Part shown: in pieces, positions 1 through 5,397 of the stretch
How positions within the stretch are numbered: position 1 is the stretch's first letter
How the letters are laid out: each line of letters starts with the position of its first letter
Origin: Chloroflexota bacterium
GTDB taxonomy: Bacteria > Chloroflexota > Anaerolineae > Ardenticatenales > Ardenticatenaceae
Reading direction: 5' to 3'
Assembly: GCA_003520455.1 (NCBI GenBank)
Contig: DOUV01000367.1
Coordinates: 1 to 6,708, forward strand
DNA: 6,708 nt
Notes under the pieces: model-generated
The model's database searches: none
What the model saw: the letters and a program-made list of their open reading frames with translations, nothing else
What the model was told of the DNA's origin: nothing
Translations under genes and position numbers: made by a program

Positions 1-25
1 TCGGGGCTCGGCCATCGCCAGCACG

Positions 26-202
26 GATCCTCCAAAACCCGCCCAGGCAACGTTCCTCCCTTCCGCGCCGATCCGCCCCGACCGCCCCCGTCAGGCCCGC
101 GACGTCGCACCACAAAACCCGCCCCGACCAGCGCGAGGGCCCTGCCCCACCACTACCCTGGCGCCACCACCCCCAGGCTGTCGAGGCGGGTTTTGGAGGA
201 TC
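26..202. repeat. 18-bp inverted repeat bracketing a C-rich segment (REP/MITE-like candidate)
   Basis: GATCCTCCAAAACCCGCC at 26-43 is the exact reverse complement of 185-202. A shortened copy of the inner part (AAAACCCGCC) recurs at 114-123 in the same orientation as the left arm. The 177-bp unit has no reading frame for a transposase. I see no target-site duplication outside the arms. It could be a non-autonomous repeat element or a large inverted-repeat structure; the inverted repeat is certain, its nature is not. Confidence 0.45.
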
Positions 203-465
203 GAGGCGAGCGGGCGCCTGGACTCCCTCCTGAGACGCCATGACCGGGCGGCCTGGTGGCCCGGCGGCCAAACGGGGAGTACGACGCGCTGGCCACAAGC
301 CGCTAATGAGCTGGGCTCCATCCTGCAGTCCGTTCGGTGTCAATGGGTTTGGGTTTCGCCGTCCTCGTTCTACACCTGAAAGGACTGTTTGCCTCTCCCT
401 CTTGACTGACTTTTGAGTCGCCCTGGAGGCAGGTCGGAAGCCTGGTTATTTATGACCAAACCACA

Positions 466-471
466 TATAAT
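466..471 (+). promoter_or_regulatory. -10 box for the NarL-type kinase/regulator pair
   Basis: The hexamer TATAAT matches the sigma-70 consensus exactly. The best -35 candidate with a 17-bp spacer (443-448, TGGTTA) is weak, so an activator may be needed. Transcription would begin near 478, giving an untranslated leader of about 80 nt that contains the 519-547 dyad. Confidence 0.5.
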
Positions 472-518
472 TGTCAGCGATCCCGATTCGTCCCCTTTTC
501 TCTGTTCTGACTCTATCA

Positions 519-547
519 CCAGTCAGGATGCAAGCTGACCTGACTGG
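519..547 (+). promoter_or_regulatory. 9-bp dyad overlapping the ribosome binding site
   Basis: CCAGTCAGG (519-527) and CCTGACTGG (539-547) form a perfect 9-bp inverted repeat with an 11-nt loop. The right arm includes the first two G of the GGAGG Shine-Dalgarno (546-550) for the kinase starting at 557. As RNA, the hairpin could lower translation initiation; as DNA, it could be an operator. Further TGACT pentamers at 403-407 and 508-512 slightly favour a protein binding site. Confidence 0.5.
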
Positions 548-556
548 AGGGACATC

Positions 557-1561
557 ATGGTTCAAACGCATCGTCCTGTCATGACGCACCGCAGACTGCT
601 CCTGTTCAAATGGCTCATGGTCCTCGTACCGCCCGTTACGGTCGCGGTCGGCCACAGCCTGTGGCTCATGGTGTTTATGCCTGCTCATACAGTCGCGGTG
701 GGCCACAACCTGCTGGGGTACTCGGTGGGCGGGCTTGCAGAGACCCTGCTCGTGACATTGCTCGTGACATTCCTGGCCCTGGTGCTTGCCTACATTTTTG
801 CAGAGACGCTGTTCAGGGTTCTCCGGAGACTCCAGGCTGAGGCATTGGCCCGAGAGCAGGACATCCTGACCATGAATGCCGTGATGCAGGAACGGGAGCG
901 GCTGAGCAGGGAACTCCACGATGGTGTGGCCCAGCTCGTCGCAGATCTGCTCTTGCGCCTGGACACCATCAAGGAGCTGGTGGAGGCCGACCGACACCAG
1001 GAGGCGGAAGCAGAGCTCGAGCGGCTGCACGGGGTTGCCAATGAAATCTACGAGGATATCGGGGAGTCCATTACAGGGCTCCGCACCAACGTGACGGAAC
1101 GAGGGCTGGTCCGCGCACTTCAGGACTACGTGGACCAGTTTGAAGAGCGGCACCAGATTCCCACGAGCCTCCAGATCCTTACAGGACCGGCTCCCGACGC
1201 GGCCGACCGGCTCTCACCTCTCGCGGCGCTCCAGCTCTTCAGGCTTATCCAGGAAGCCCTGACCAACGTTCGCAAGCACGCCGGGGCACGGGAGGCCACT
1301 GTGACGCTCATATCCGACAGGTCAGGGCAACTGAAGGTCGTCATTGCCGATGACGGCCAGGGTTTTATCCCTGGCGCCCAGGGGAACGGCAAGGCGCGGC
1401 CCCTGGGCCTGACGAGTATGCGGGAGCGGGTCGAGGCCCTGGGCGGCACGTTCGAAGTGAACAGCCAGCCCGGCTCGGGCACACAGGTGACTGCCACCAT
1501 CCCCATTCCACGAACGAGAAGGGAGAACGGGCATGCAGCCCTTACGACTCCTCCTGGTTGA
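557..1561 (+). CDS. NarL-family (HisKA_3) membrane sensor histidine kinase
   Basis: This 334-residue kinase should autophosphorylate on His and pass phosphate to the regulator encoded by the overlapping next gene. The N-terminus is hydrophobic (about 14-55 and 62-84) and suggests two membrane passes with no sizeable extracytoplasmic sensor domain. A linker helix (about 85-112) follows. The HisKA_3 dimerisation motif RLSRELHDGVAQL puts the phosphoacceptor at H121. The ATPase domain shows an N box (EALTNVRKHA, 233-242), a G1 box (IADDGQGF, 263-270), and GLTSMRERV followed by the PGSGT glycine loop. Start 557 is set by GGAGG six bases upstream. Residues 19-35 and 36-52 are a tandem duplication (W-L-M-V...T-V-A-V-G-H), a shorter LLVT repeat follows at 64-71, and the signal sensed is unknown. 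With so little outside the membrane, the cue may be membrane-borne or redox-related, but nothing proves it. Confidence 0.93.
   Translation: MVQTHRPVMTHRRLLLFKWLMVLVPPVTVAVGHSLWLMVFMPAHTVAVGHNLLGYSVGGLAETLLVTLLVTFLALVLAYIFAETLFRVLRRLQAEALAREQDILTMNAVMQERERLSRELHDGVAQLVADLLLRLDTIKELVEADRHQEAEAELERLHGVANEIYEDIGESITGLRTNVTERGLVRALQDYVDQFEERHQIPTSLQILTGPAPDAADRLSPLAALQLFRLIQEALTNVRKHAGAREATVTLISDRSGQLKVVIADDGQGFIPGAQGNGKARPLGLTSMRERVEALGGTFEVNSQPGSGTQVTATIPIPRTRRENGHAALTTPPG
611..712 (+). repeat. 51-bp tandem duplication inside the kinase membrane region
   Basis: Units 611-661 and 662-712 match at 38 of 51 bases by eye and encode two 17-residue segments that share WLMV at the start and TVAVGH near the end. 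Being in frame, the duplication adds a hydrophobic segment ending in Gly-His. The divergence suggests an old duplication. A perfect 12-bp tandem repeat (GCTCGTGACATT, 748-759 and 760-771) follows in the next hydrophobic segment. Confidence 0.8.
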
Positions 1562-2192
1562 CGACCACGCGCTCTTTCGCGAGGGACTCATCGCGCTCCT
1601 CTCCTACCAGGACGATTTCACCGTCGTTGGAGAGGCTGAGGACGCCGAGAGCGCCCTGGCCCAGGCGCGTGCGCTTGAGCCGGACATCGTGTTGATGGAC
1701 ATCGAGCTCCCAGGAGAGGACGGCGTTACCGCGACCCAGCGGCTGACGATCGAAATGCCCGCCGTCACCGTCGTGATGCTGACGGTGCACGACGACAGCC
1801 AGACCCTGTTCGAGGCCATCAAGGCGGGGGCGCAAGGCTACCTGGTGAAGAACGTGCGATCCCGGGAGCTCCTGGAGCAGCTCCGGGGCCTGGCGCGCGG
1901 CGAGGCTGCGATCTCGCGTCGTATGGCTGCCCGGATCTTGGAAGAGATCCGGGGCCAGACTGAGCCCTTCGGGCCCGAGGAAGAGCTGACTGCCCGGGAG
2001 ATGGACGTGCTGGAGCTGGTGGCGGCGCGCCTCTCCAACGCCGAGATCGCCGGGCGTCTGGTGGTCAGTGAGCACACCGTCAAGAATCACATGAAGAGCA
2101 TTCTCTCCAAGCTCCACCTCCGCAACCGACACCAGGCAGCCGCCTATGGCGTCGCCCGTGGCTGGCTGCCACGCCCGAAGGGGCGTGGCTAG
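1533..2192 (+). CDS. NarL/FixJ-type response regulator with LuxR-type DNA-binding domain
   Basis: This 219-residue transcription factor is the probable partner of the kinase upstream. The receiver domain (about 4-120) has the acidic pair D10/D11, phosphoacceptor D56 in VLMDIELP, conserved T84 in MLTVHD, and K106 in YLVKN. After a short linker, the LuxR-type helix-turn-helix lies at about 152-210 (LTAREMDVLELVA, then SNAEIAGRLVVSEHTVKNH), complete and of normal length. The ATG at 1533 is preceded by GAAGGGAG (1518-1525) and overlaps the last 29 bases of the kinase gene, so the two are probably translationally coupled. The final codons lie in a strong hairpin that reaches just past the stop codon. 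Target promoters cannot be deduced. Confidence 0.95.
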   Translation: MQPLRLLLVDDHALFREGLIALLSYQDDFTVVGEAEDAESALAQARALEPDIVLMDIELPGEDGVTATQRLTIEMPAVTVVMLTVHDDSQTLFEAIKAGAQGYLVKNVRSRELLEQLRGLARGEAAISRRMAARILEEIRGQTEPFGPEEELTAREMDVLELVAARLSNAEIAGRLVVSEHTVKNHMKSILSKLHLRNRHQAAAYGVARGWLPRPKGRG

Positions 2193-2193
2193 C
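2165..2193 (+). terminator. hairpin at the end of the NarL-type operon
   Basis: GCCACGCCC (2168-2176) pairs perfectly with GGGCGTGGC (2181-2189) around a GAAG loop, and three more pairs form outside a single bulged T (GCT 2165-2167 with AGC 2191-2193). The stem covers the stop codon of the regulator. No T-tract follows, so it may be a weak intrinsic terminator or a 3'-end stabiliser. Confidence 0.55.
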
Positions 2194-2256
2194 GCGCCGG
2201 TCCAGGCGTCGCCGAGACGATTGTAGAGCACCGTGTGCAGGCGCGTTCAGGTTCGG

Positions 2257-2280
2257 AGGGGCGCACGGCCGTGCGCCCCT
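2257..2280. repeat. 24-bp perfect palindrome (REP-like intergenic element)
   Basis: The half-site AGGGGCGCACGG (2257-2268) is followed directly by its exact reverse complement to 2280. Palindromes of this GGGGCG...CGCCCC style are, from general knowledge, common dispersed elements in Chloroflexota and some other genomes. It lies in the gap between the NarL-type operon and the methyltransferase. It might add to transcription termination or simply be a repetitive element. Confidence 0.7.
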
Positions 2281-2348
2281 ACAGCGCGCTTCTCACGCGG
2301 TTCCTACCATGTTCCCACCCGCGCCACGACAACGTGACCGATGGTCTC

Positions 2349-2459
2349 GCATCCTCTTGTCACCCCTCCGGTCTCGCGAACCGTCTCACAAAAATAGCCC
2401 TTTTCCTCTCTCCTCTGCCTTCCGCGGGTCATGTGCTGCAACTTGCTGCCAGGTATGCT
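2349..2459 (+). repeat. direct repeat copy 1, upstream of the methyltransferase
   Basis: This segment resembles 3204-3315 over about 110 bp. The two share a perfect 28-bp core (2390-2417 and 3245-3272, starting AAAAATAGCCC and continuing as a pyrimidine-rich run), and they match at many positions on both sides, including GGGTCATGT. Copy 1 leads into the methyltransferase promoter. The repeat contains no gene that I can support. Confidence 0.8.
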
Positions 2460-2464
2460 AGTAT
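2456..2464 (+). promoter_or_regulatory. extended -10 promoter for the methyltransferase
   Basis: TGCTAGTAT reads as an extended -10 (TGn followed by TAGTAT at 2459-2464), about 45 bases before the ATG at 2509. No good -35 lies at 16-18 bp, which fits an extended -10 promoter. The equivalent place in the downstream repeat copy lacks six bases (CTAGTA) and so has no such element. Confidence 0.4.
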
Positions 2465-2508
2465 AGGACTGTCGAGAGCTACTACCGCGAGATGAAGGAG
2501 GTTCGAAA

Positions 2509-3204
2509 ATGCACCAGAAGACCACTGACGCCCCGCAAACCGCAGGCCGCGTCCTCCACAGACACGCGCGCTGGTACGATCTTTTCGGCAGAGTCATCTC
2601 GTTCGGGCAGGACAAGGCGATCCGGGAGAAGCTCATAGAGCTCGCCGCGCCGGCGCCCGGTGAGAAGGTGCTCGACGTTGGCTGCGGCACGGGCACGCTC
2701 GCGATCGCCATCAAGTCGCAGGTGGGCGCCAGCGAGGTGCACGGCATCGACGCCTCTCCTGAGATGATCCAGGTCGCGAAGGAGAAGTCAGCCAAAAACG
2801 GCTCCGATATCGATTTCCGAGTCGCCCTGATCGAGGCGATCCCGTTCCCGGATGCTTCCTTCGATCTCGTGACCAGCAGCCTCATGCTCCACCACCTACC
2901 GGACGATCTGAAGGCGAAGGGCTTTCTGGAGATACGGCGCGTGCTGAAGCCCGGCGGCCGCTTCATGGCGATGGACTTCGCTGCGCACAGCCTCTCGCCC
3001 CTCGGCCATCTGCTGTCGATGCACAGCCACTCCCCCCTCAGCCATCTGCTGTCGGTCTTCGGCTACTCGCGCGGCGAGAGCATGGTCGACAAGCTGGCGC
3101 CGATGCTCAAGGACGCCGGCTTCAGCGACGTTGAGGGCATCCCCACGCGCCACAAGAACTTCGCCTTCATCCGCGCCCGCTCACCAATGCCGAAGAAGCC
3201 ATAG
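2509..3204 (+). CDS. class I SAM-dependent methyltransferase (UbiE/Methyltransf_11-like)
   Basis: This 231-residue soluble protein has the fold that transfers a methyl group from S-adenosylmethionine. Motif I is VLDVGCGTGTLAIAI (54-68), the acidic ribose-binding residue follows in HGIDAS (D81), the post-II region PFPDASFDLVTSSLMLHHL is at 112-130, and the RRVLKPGGRF strand is at 143-152. The substrate cannot be told from sequence; a small molecule such as a quinone or lipid intermediate is typical of the family, but ubiE is not claimed. AAGGAGG (2495-2501) seven bases before the ATG fixes the start. Residues 160-171 and 172-183 are a tandem duplication (HSxSPLxHLLS) in the region that usually forms the substrate lid. 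The gene stands alone between two copies of a direct repeat and converges on the kinase that ends at 3348. Confidence 0.92.
   Translation: MHQKTTDAPQTAGRVLHRHARWYDLFGRVISFGQDKAIREKLIELAAPAPGEKVLDVGCGTGTLAIAIKSQVGASEVHGIDASPEMIQVAKEKSAKNGSDIDFRVALIEAIPFPDASFDLVTSSLMLHHLPDDLKAKGFLEIRRVLKPGGRFMAMDFAAHSLSPLGHLLSMHSHSPLSHLLSVFGYSRGESMVDKLAPMLKDAGFSDVEGIPTRHKNFAFIRARSPMPKKP
2986..3057 (+). repeat. 36-bp tandem duplication inside the methyltransferase
   Basis: Units 2986-3021 and 3022-3057 agree at 31 of 36 bases and encode HSLSPLGHLLSM and HSHSPLSHLLSV. The repeat keeps the reading frame and lengthens the His/Ser/Leu-rich stretch between the main Rossmann fold and the C-terminal part. Confidence 0.85.
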
Positions 3205-3315
3205 CATCCTCCTCTTACTCCCTCTGGTCTCTCGAACCATCCCGAAAAATAGCCCTTTTCCTCTCTCCTCTGTCTTCTACGGGTCATGTCCCGCGGACTG
3301 CTGTTACCTATGTAG
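3204..3315 (+). repeat. direct repeat copy 2, downstream of the methyltransferase
   Basis: This is the second copy of the repeat at 2349-2459. It starts at the last base of the methyltransferase stop codon and shares the 28-bp perfect core. At the place of the -10 box in copy 1, it has TATGTAGGA, which equals the copy 1 sequence minus CTAGTA. It looks like a decayed duplicate of the methyltransferase promoter region. No gene follows it in the same direction. Confidence 0.75.
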
Positions 3316-3340
3316 GAAGCCCGCCTCAACGCTTCGCTGC

Positions 3341-3355
3341 GAGGCTGTCAGCCTC
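3341..3355. terminator. small hairpin at the convergent gene ends
   Basis: GAGGCT (3341-3346) and AGCCTC (3350-3355) are separated by three bases and overlap the stop codon of the minus-strand kinase. There is no T-tract on either side. It could mark the 3' end of the kinase transcript, but the evidence is thin. Confidence 0.25.
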
Positions 3356-4574
3356 CTCCGCGCACTAGAGAGTGCTTGTTCCAGTCATGCGGTTTGGATT
3401 TCTCCGACACCGCGGGTATTCGTACCCGTACGGCGAGGCCTCCGTCTTCCCGGGGCGAGGCGTAGACGTCACCACCGAGTGCGTGGGCGACGGACTGCAC
3501 GATTGACAGGCCGAGTCCGGCTCCGCGGCTGATCGAGGTATTGGCGGAGTCGGCGAGTCGTTCCGTGGTGCGCAGGCGGCGGAATGGTTCGAACAGACTC
3601 GGGACTTCGTAGGGCGGAACGGGCGGTCCGGTGTTTTCGACGGTGAGGTGGACGTTATCATCGACCACGCCGGTGGTGACCGTGACCCAGCCGTGTTCGG
3701 GCAGGTTGTAGCGGATGGCATTGTCGACCAGGTTCTGGGTGAGCCGTTCCAGGAGTACTGGGTCGCCTGCCACCGGGGCAGGCAGCAGGTGGGTGCGGAT
3801 GGCGACGCCGGCGTTCTGCGCGGCGCCTTGGGATTCCGTGGTGATGTGCCGTGCGATGTCGGCGAGGTCAACAAGGGTGGATTCTGTGACGTGTTGTTCG
3901 CTGCTGGCGAGGGTGAGCAGGCCGTCGATAAGCCGTTCGTGGCGTTGGTTGACGGCGAGCAGGGTGGCGCCCAGCTGACGCAGTGATTCGTTTGCTTGAG
4001 GATCGCTGAGTGCGACTTCGATGAGGGTGCGGTTGATCGTGAGGGGTGTGCGCAGCTCGTGGGAGGCGTTGGCGACGAATCGTCGCTGGCTGTCGAAGGA
4101 GCGATCAAGCCGTTCGAGCATGGCGTCGAGTGTGTCAGCGAGTTCTTTGATCTCGTCGTTGGGCCCGACGAGGGCGATGCGCTCGTGCAGGCTGCGGTCG
4201 GCGATCCGCCGGGCGGTCGCGGTAATCTGCCGCAGCGGATGCAACGCCTGGCCGGCAAGGAGCCATCCGAATCCTCCCGCGATGACACCGACGACACCGA
4301 GCATGATAAGCGAGGCGATGAGCATTGTGTTGAGGGTGTCGTCTCGGGCTTGCTGGAGTTGCGCCCTGAGCGCATCGTGCACTTCTGGCGACTGGTGTTG
4401 AAGGGTTTGTTCGGTGATGTCGCCCCGCACGGTCAGCTGATGGTTAAGGGTCTGCCCCAGGTACAAATACATCAGCGCGACGAGCGTCACGCCGGCGAGG
4501 AAGAACGCCCCGGCGTAGAGCAGGGTGAGCCGGACCCGGATCGTAGAAGGCCACCAGCGGCGTGGGGTGGTCAT
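3348..4574 (-). CDS. OmpR-partner sensor histidine kinase (HAMP, HisKA, HATPase_c)
   Basis: This 408-residue membrane kinase should phosphorylate the regulator encoded just upstream. TM1 spans about 14-38, a short extracytoplasmic loop of ~45 residues follows, TM2 is about 84-108, and HAMP about 109-161. The H box FVANASHELRTPL carries phosphoacceptor H172. The ATPase domain shows the N box LTQNLVDNAIRYN (278-290), a G1 box VENTGPPVP (312-320) with Asn where many kinases have Asp, the F box LFEPFRRL, and the G2 box GAGLGLSIVQ (351-360). From memory, the VENTG form is usual in actinobacterial relatives, so I do not read it as loss of activity. The frame is open up to 4694, but MTTPRRWW at 4574 is chosen because its ATG overlaps the regulator's stop (ATGA), indicating coupled translation. 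The loop is small, so the stimulus may be at the membrane. Confidence 0.94.
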   Translation of the reverse strand: MTTPRRWWPSTIRVRLTLLYAGAFFLAGVTLVALMYLYLGQTLNHQLTVRGDITEQTLQHQSPEVHDALRAQLQQARDDTLNTMLIASLIMLGVVGVIAGGFGWLLAGQALHPLRQITATARRIADRSLHERIALVGPNDEIKELADTLDAMLERLDRSFDSQRRFVANASHELRTPLTINRTLIEVALSDPQANESLRQLGATLLAVNQRHERLIDGLLTLASSEQHVTESTLVDLADIARHITTESQGAAQNAGVAIRTHLLPAPVAGDPVLLERLTQNLVDNAIRYNLPEHGWVTVTTGVVDDNVHLTVENTGPPVPPYEVPSLFEPFRRLRTTERLADSANTSISRGAGLGLSIVQSVAHALGGDVYASPREDGGLAVRVRIPAVSEKSKPHDWNKHSLVRGGG

Positions 4575-5227
4575 GGGATGCGGTACCCGGTACCGGGAAT
4601 GGTCTCGATGACCGGCGGGTCGCCCAGTTTCCGGCGCACCATCATGATGGTGAACCGGACGACGCCGGTGAACGGGTCGATGTGTTCGTCCCATGCTTTC
4701 TCCAGGAGCTGCTCGGCCGAGACCACGCCGCCCTCGGCCCGCAAGAGCTCAGCAAGGACCGCGAACTCCTTCCGGGACAACCCCACGGGGTGACCGTCTC
4801 GGGTGACGGTGCGACGATGCGGATCGAGGCGGATACCTGCCCGCTGGAGCACGGGTGGCGCGGCGGGCCGGGCGCGCCTGCCCAGCGCCTGGACACGGGC
4901 GGTCAGCTCGGCGAACGCGAACGGCTTGGTCAGGTAGTCATCCGCCCCGAGGCTGAGCCCGGCTACGCGTTGTGTCACCGCGGTGGCGGCGGTGAGCATG
5001 AGAATCCGGGTGTCGAGGCCGGAGTCGACGAGGGTCGTGCAGACCTCGTCGCCGGACACGATGGGCAGGTCGCGGTCGAGCACAACGACGTCATAGTCGT
5101 TGACCGCTAACCGCTCCAGCGCGGCGTCGCCGTCGTAGGCCACGTCTACGGCCATCGCGTGTCGGCGTAGGCCCTCAGCGATGGTGTCCGCGAGCAGCCG
5201 TTCGTCCTCCACCACGAGTACACGCAT
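4571..5227 (-). CDS. OmpR/PhoB-type response regulator
   Basis: This 218-residue DNA-binding regulator has a receiver domain (1-115) with acidic E7/D8, phosphoacceptor D51 in VVLDRDLP, T79 in LMLTA, and K101 in YLTKPF. A winged-helix effector domain (about 125-218) includes LSRKEFAVLAELL and ends GTGYRIP. Start 5227 is chosen because MRVLVVEDE is the normal first strand of the fold. A GTG at 5281 is in frame and would add 18 residues of Cys/Trp/Arg-rich sequence unlike any receiver, so it is unlikely. The start lies in a 28-bp tandem repeat (5200-5283), and GGAGG for the 5227 ATG is supplied by the Val-Glu-Asp codons of the repeat unit before it. The gene overlaps its kinase (ATGA). The divergent four-half-site operator is a probable autoregulatory target. 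Confidence 0.94.
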   Translation of the reverse strand: MRVLVVEDERLLADTIAEGLRRHAMAVDVAYDGDAALERLAVNDYDVVVLDRDLPIVSGDEVCTTLVDSGLDTRILMLTAATAVTQRVAGLSLGADDYLTKPFAFAELTARVQALGRRARPAAPPVLQRAGIRLDPHRRTVTRDGHPVGLSRKEFAVLAELLRAEGGVVSAEQLLEKAWDEHIDPFTGVVRFTIMMVRRKLGDPPVIETIPGTGYRIP

Positions 5228-5283
5228 GTTCGTCCTCCACCACGAGTACACACATGTTCGTCCTCCACCACGAGTACACACAT
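5200..5283 (-). repeat. three 28-bp tandem repeats carrying the regulator's start codon
   Basis: Units are 5200-5227, 5228-5255 and 5256-5283; the last two are identical and the first differs by one base. Read on the minus strand, each begins ATG, continues with codons for VLVVEDE, and ends GAAC before the next ATG. Starts at 5283 and 5255 shift out of frame and stop after 45 and 26 codons (TAG at 5148-5146, TGA at 5177-5175). Only 5227 opens the regulator. Each unit ends with GGAGG six bases before the next ATG, so each copy supplies a ribosome binding site for the one downstream. Confidence 0.93.
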
Positions 5284-5292
5284 GACTTCATT

Positions 5293-5298
5293 ATTATA
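5293..5298 (-). promoter_or_regulatory. -10 box of the OmpR-type regulator/kinase operon
   Basis: The minus strand reads TATAAT, a perfect -10, ending nine bases before the outermost repeat ATG at 5283. A transcript starting 6-8 bases after it would have almost no leader, so that ATG would be read as a leaderless start. The -35 position (about 5316-5321) has no TTGACA-like sequence and lies between two GTTAG half-sites, which fits activation by an OmpR-type protein. Confidence 0.55.
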
Positions 5299-5307
5299 TC
5301 ATGTCAC

Positions 5308-5353
5308 GGCGTTAGGGCGTTGTTAGGCCATTCCCTAACATTGCGCTAACGCC
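5308..5353. promoter_or_regulatory. four-half-site palindromic operator in the divergent promoter region
   Basis: GTTAG occurs at 5311-5315 and 5322-5326, and CTAAC at 5335-5339 and 5346-5350. Each direct pair is spaced exactly 11 bp, and the two pairs mirror each other about 5330.5. The outer arms GGCGTTAG/CTAACGCC and the inner arms TGTTAGG/CCTAACA are exact. OmpR/PhoB regulators bind head-to-tail on direct repeats with about 11-bp period, so this would suit two dimers facing each other. It lies between the regulator operon and the genes starting at 5398/5432. Binding by the neighbouring regulator is inferred. Confidence 0.65.
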
Positions 5354-5397
5354 CGAAGGTGTAACATAGCTCTGACGCCATGCAAGGAGGGCCGAAA

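Larger units (their letters stand above)
1..540. other. intergenic region, no supported gene
   Basis: I find no convincing gene here. Several frames stay open for 70-80 codons, but they are rich in Pro, Arg and Gly, match no fold I recognise, and lack a ribosome binding site, as expected of very GC-rich non-coding DNA. Bases 26-202 are C-rich on this strand and bracketed by an 18-bp inverted repeat. A perfect TATAAT lies near 466, and a hairpin at 519-547 leads into the gene starting at 557. Four TGACT/AGTCA pentamers (403-407, 508-512, 521-525 inverted, 541-545) occur before that gene. Confidence 0.6.

Noticed and set aside
91..321. Minus-strand open frame of 76 codons
   Set aside because: Low-complexity product covering the inverted-repeat segment, with no ribosome binding site or family resemblance.
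446..1153. Minus-strand open frame of 235 codons
   Set aside because: It lies antisense to the NarL-type kinase, which has full domain motifs; the antisense product has none.
2235..2495. Plus-strand open frame of 86 codons before the methyltransferase
   Set aside because: It translates the palindrome, repeat copy 1 and the methyltransferase promoter; no ribosome binding site seen.
2304..2966. Minus-strand open frame of 220 codons
   Set aside because: It is antisense to the methyltransferase and runs through its promoter and repeat copy 1.
3245..3260. A-tract/T-tract pair as an intrinsic terminator for the methyltransferase
   Set aside because: The possible stem (GAAAA/TTTTC) has almost no GC pairs, and the same sequence occurs upstream of the gene, so termination is not a convincing role.
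3131..3532. Plus-strand open frame of 133 codons
   Set aside because: It starts inside the methyltransferase in another frame and runs antisense into the kinase; composition fits neither.
3348..4694. Kinase start at 4694, adding 40 residues
   Set aside because: The added part reads through the end of the regulator gene in another frame, is rich in His, Arg and Pro, and lacks a membrane or domain signature; 4574 has the ATGA overlap.
3996..5110. Plus-strand open frames (3996-4793 and 4562-5110)
   Set aside because: They are antisense to the OmpR-type kinase and regulator, and no protein family is recognisable in them.
4571..5281. GTG at 5281 as the regulator start, adding 18 residues
   Set aside because: The extension is out-of-frame repeat sequence rich in Cys, Trp and Arg with no ribosome binding site; MRVLVVEDE at 5227 is the normal family start.
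5200..5283. Possible CRISPR array (three 28-bp repeats)
   Set aside because: The units are directly adjacent with no spacers, and they are copies of the regulator's own start region.
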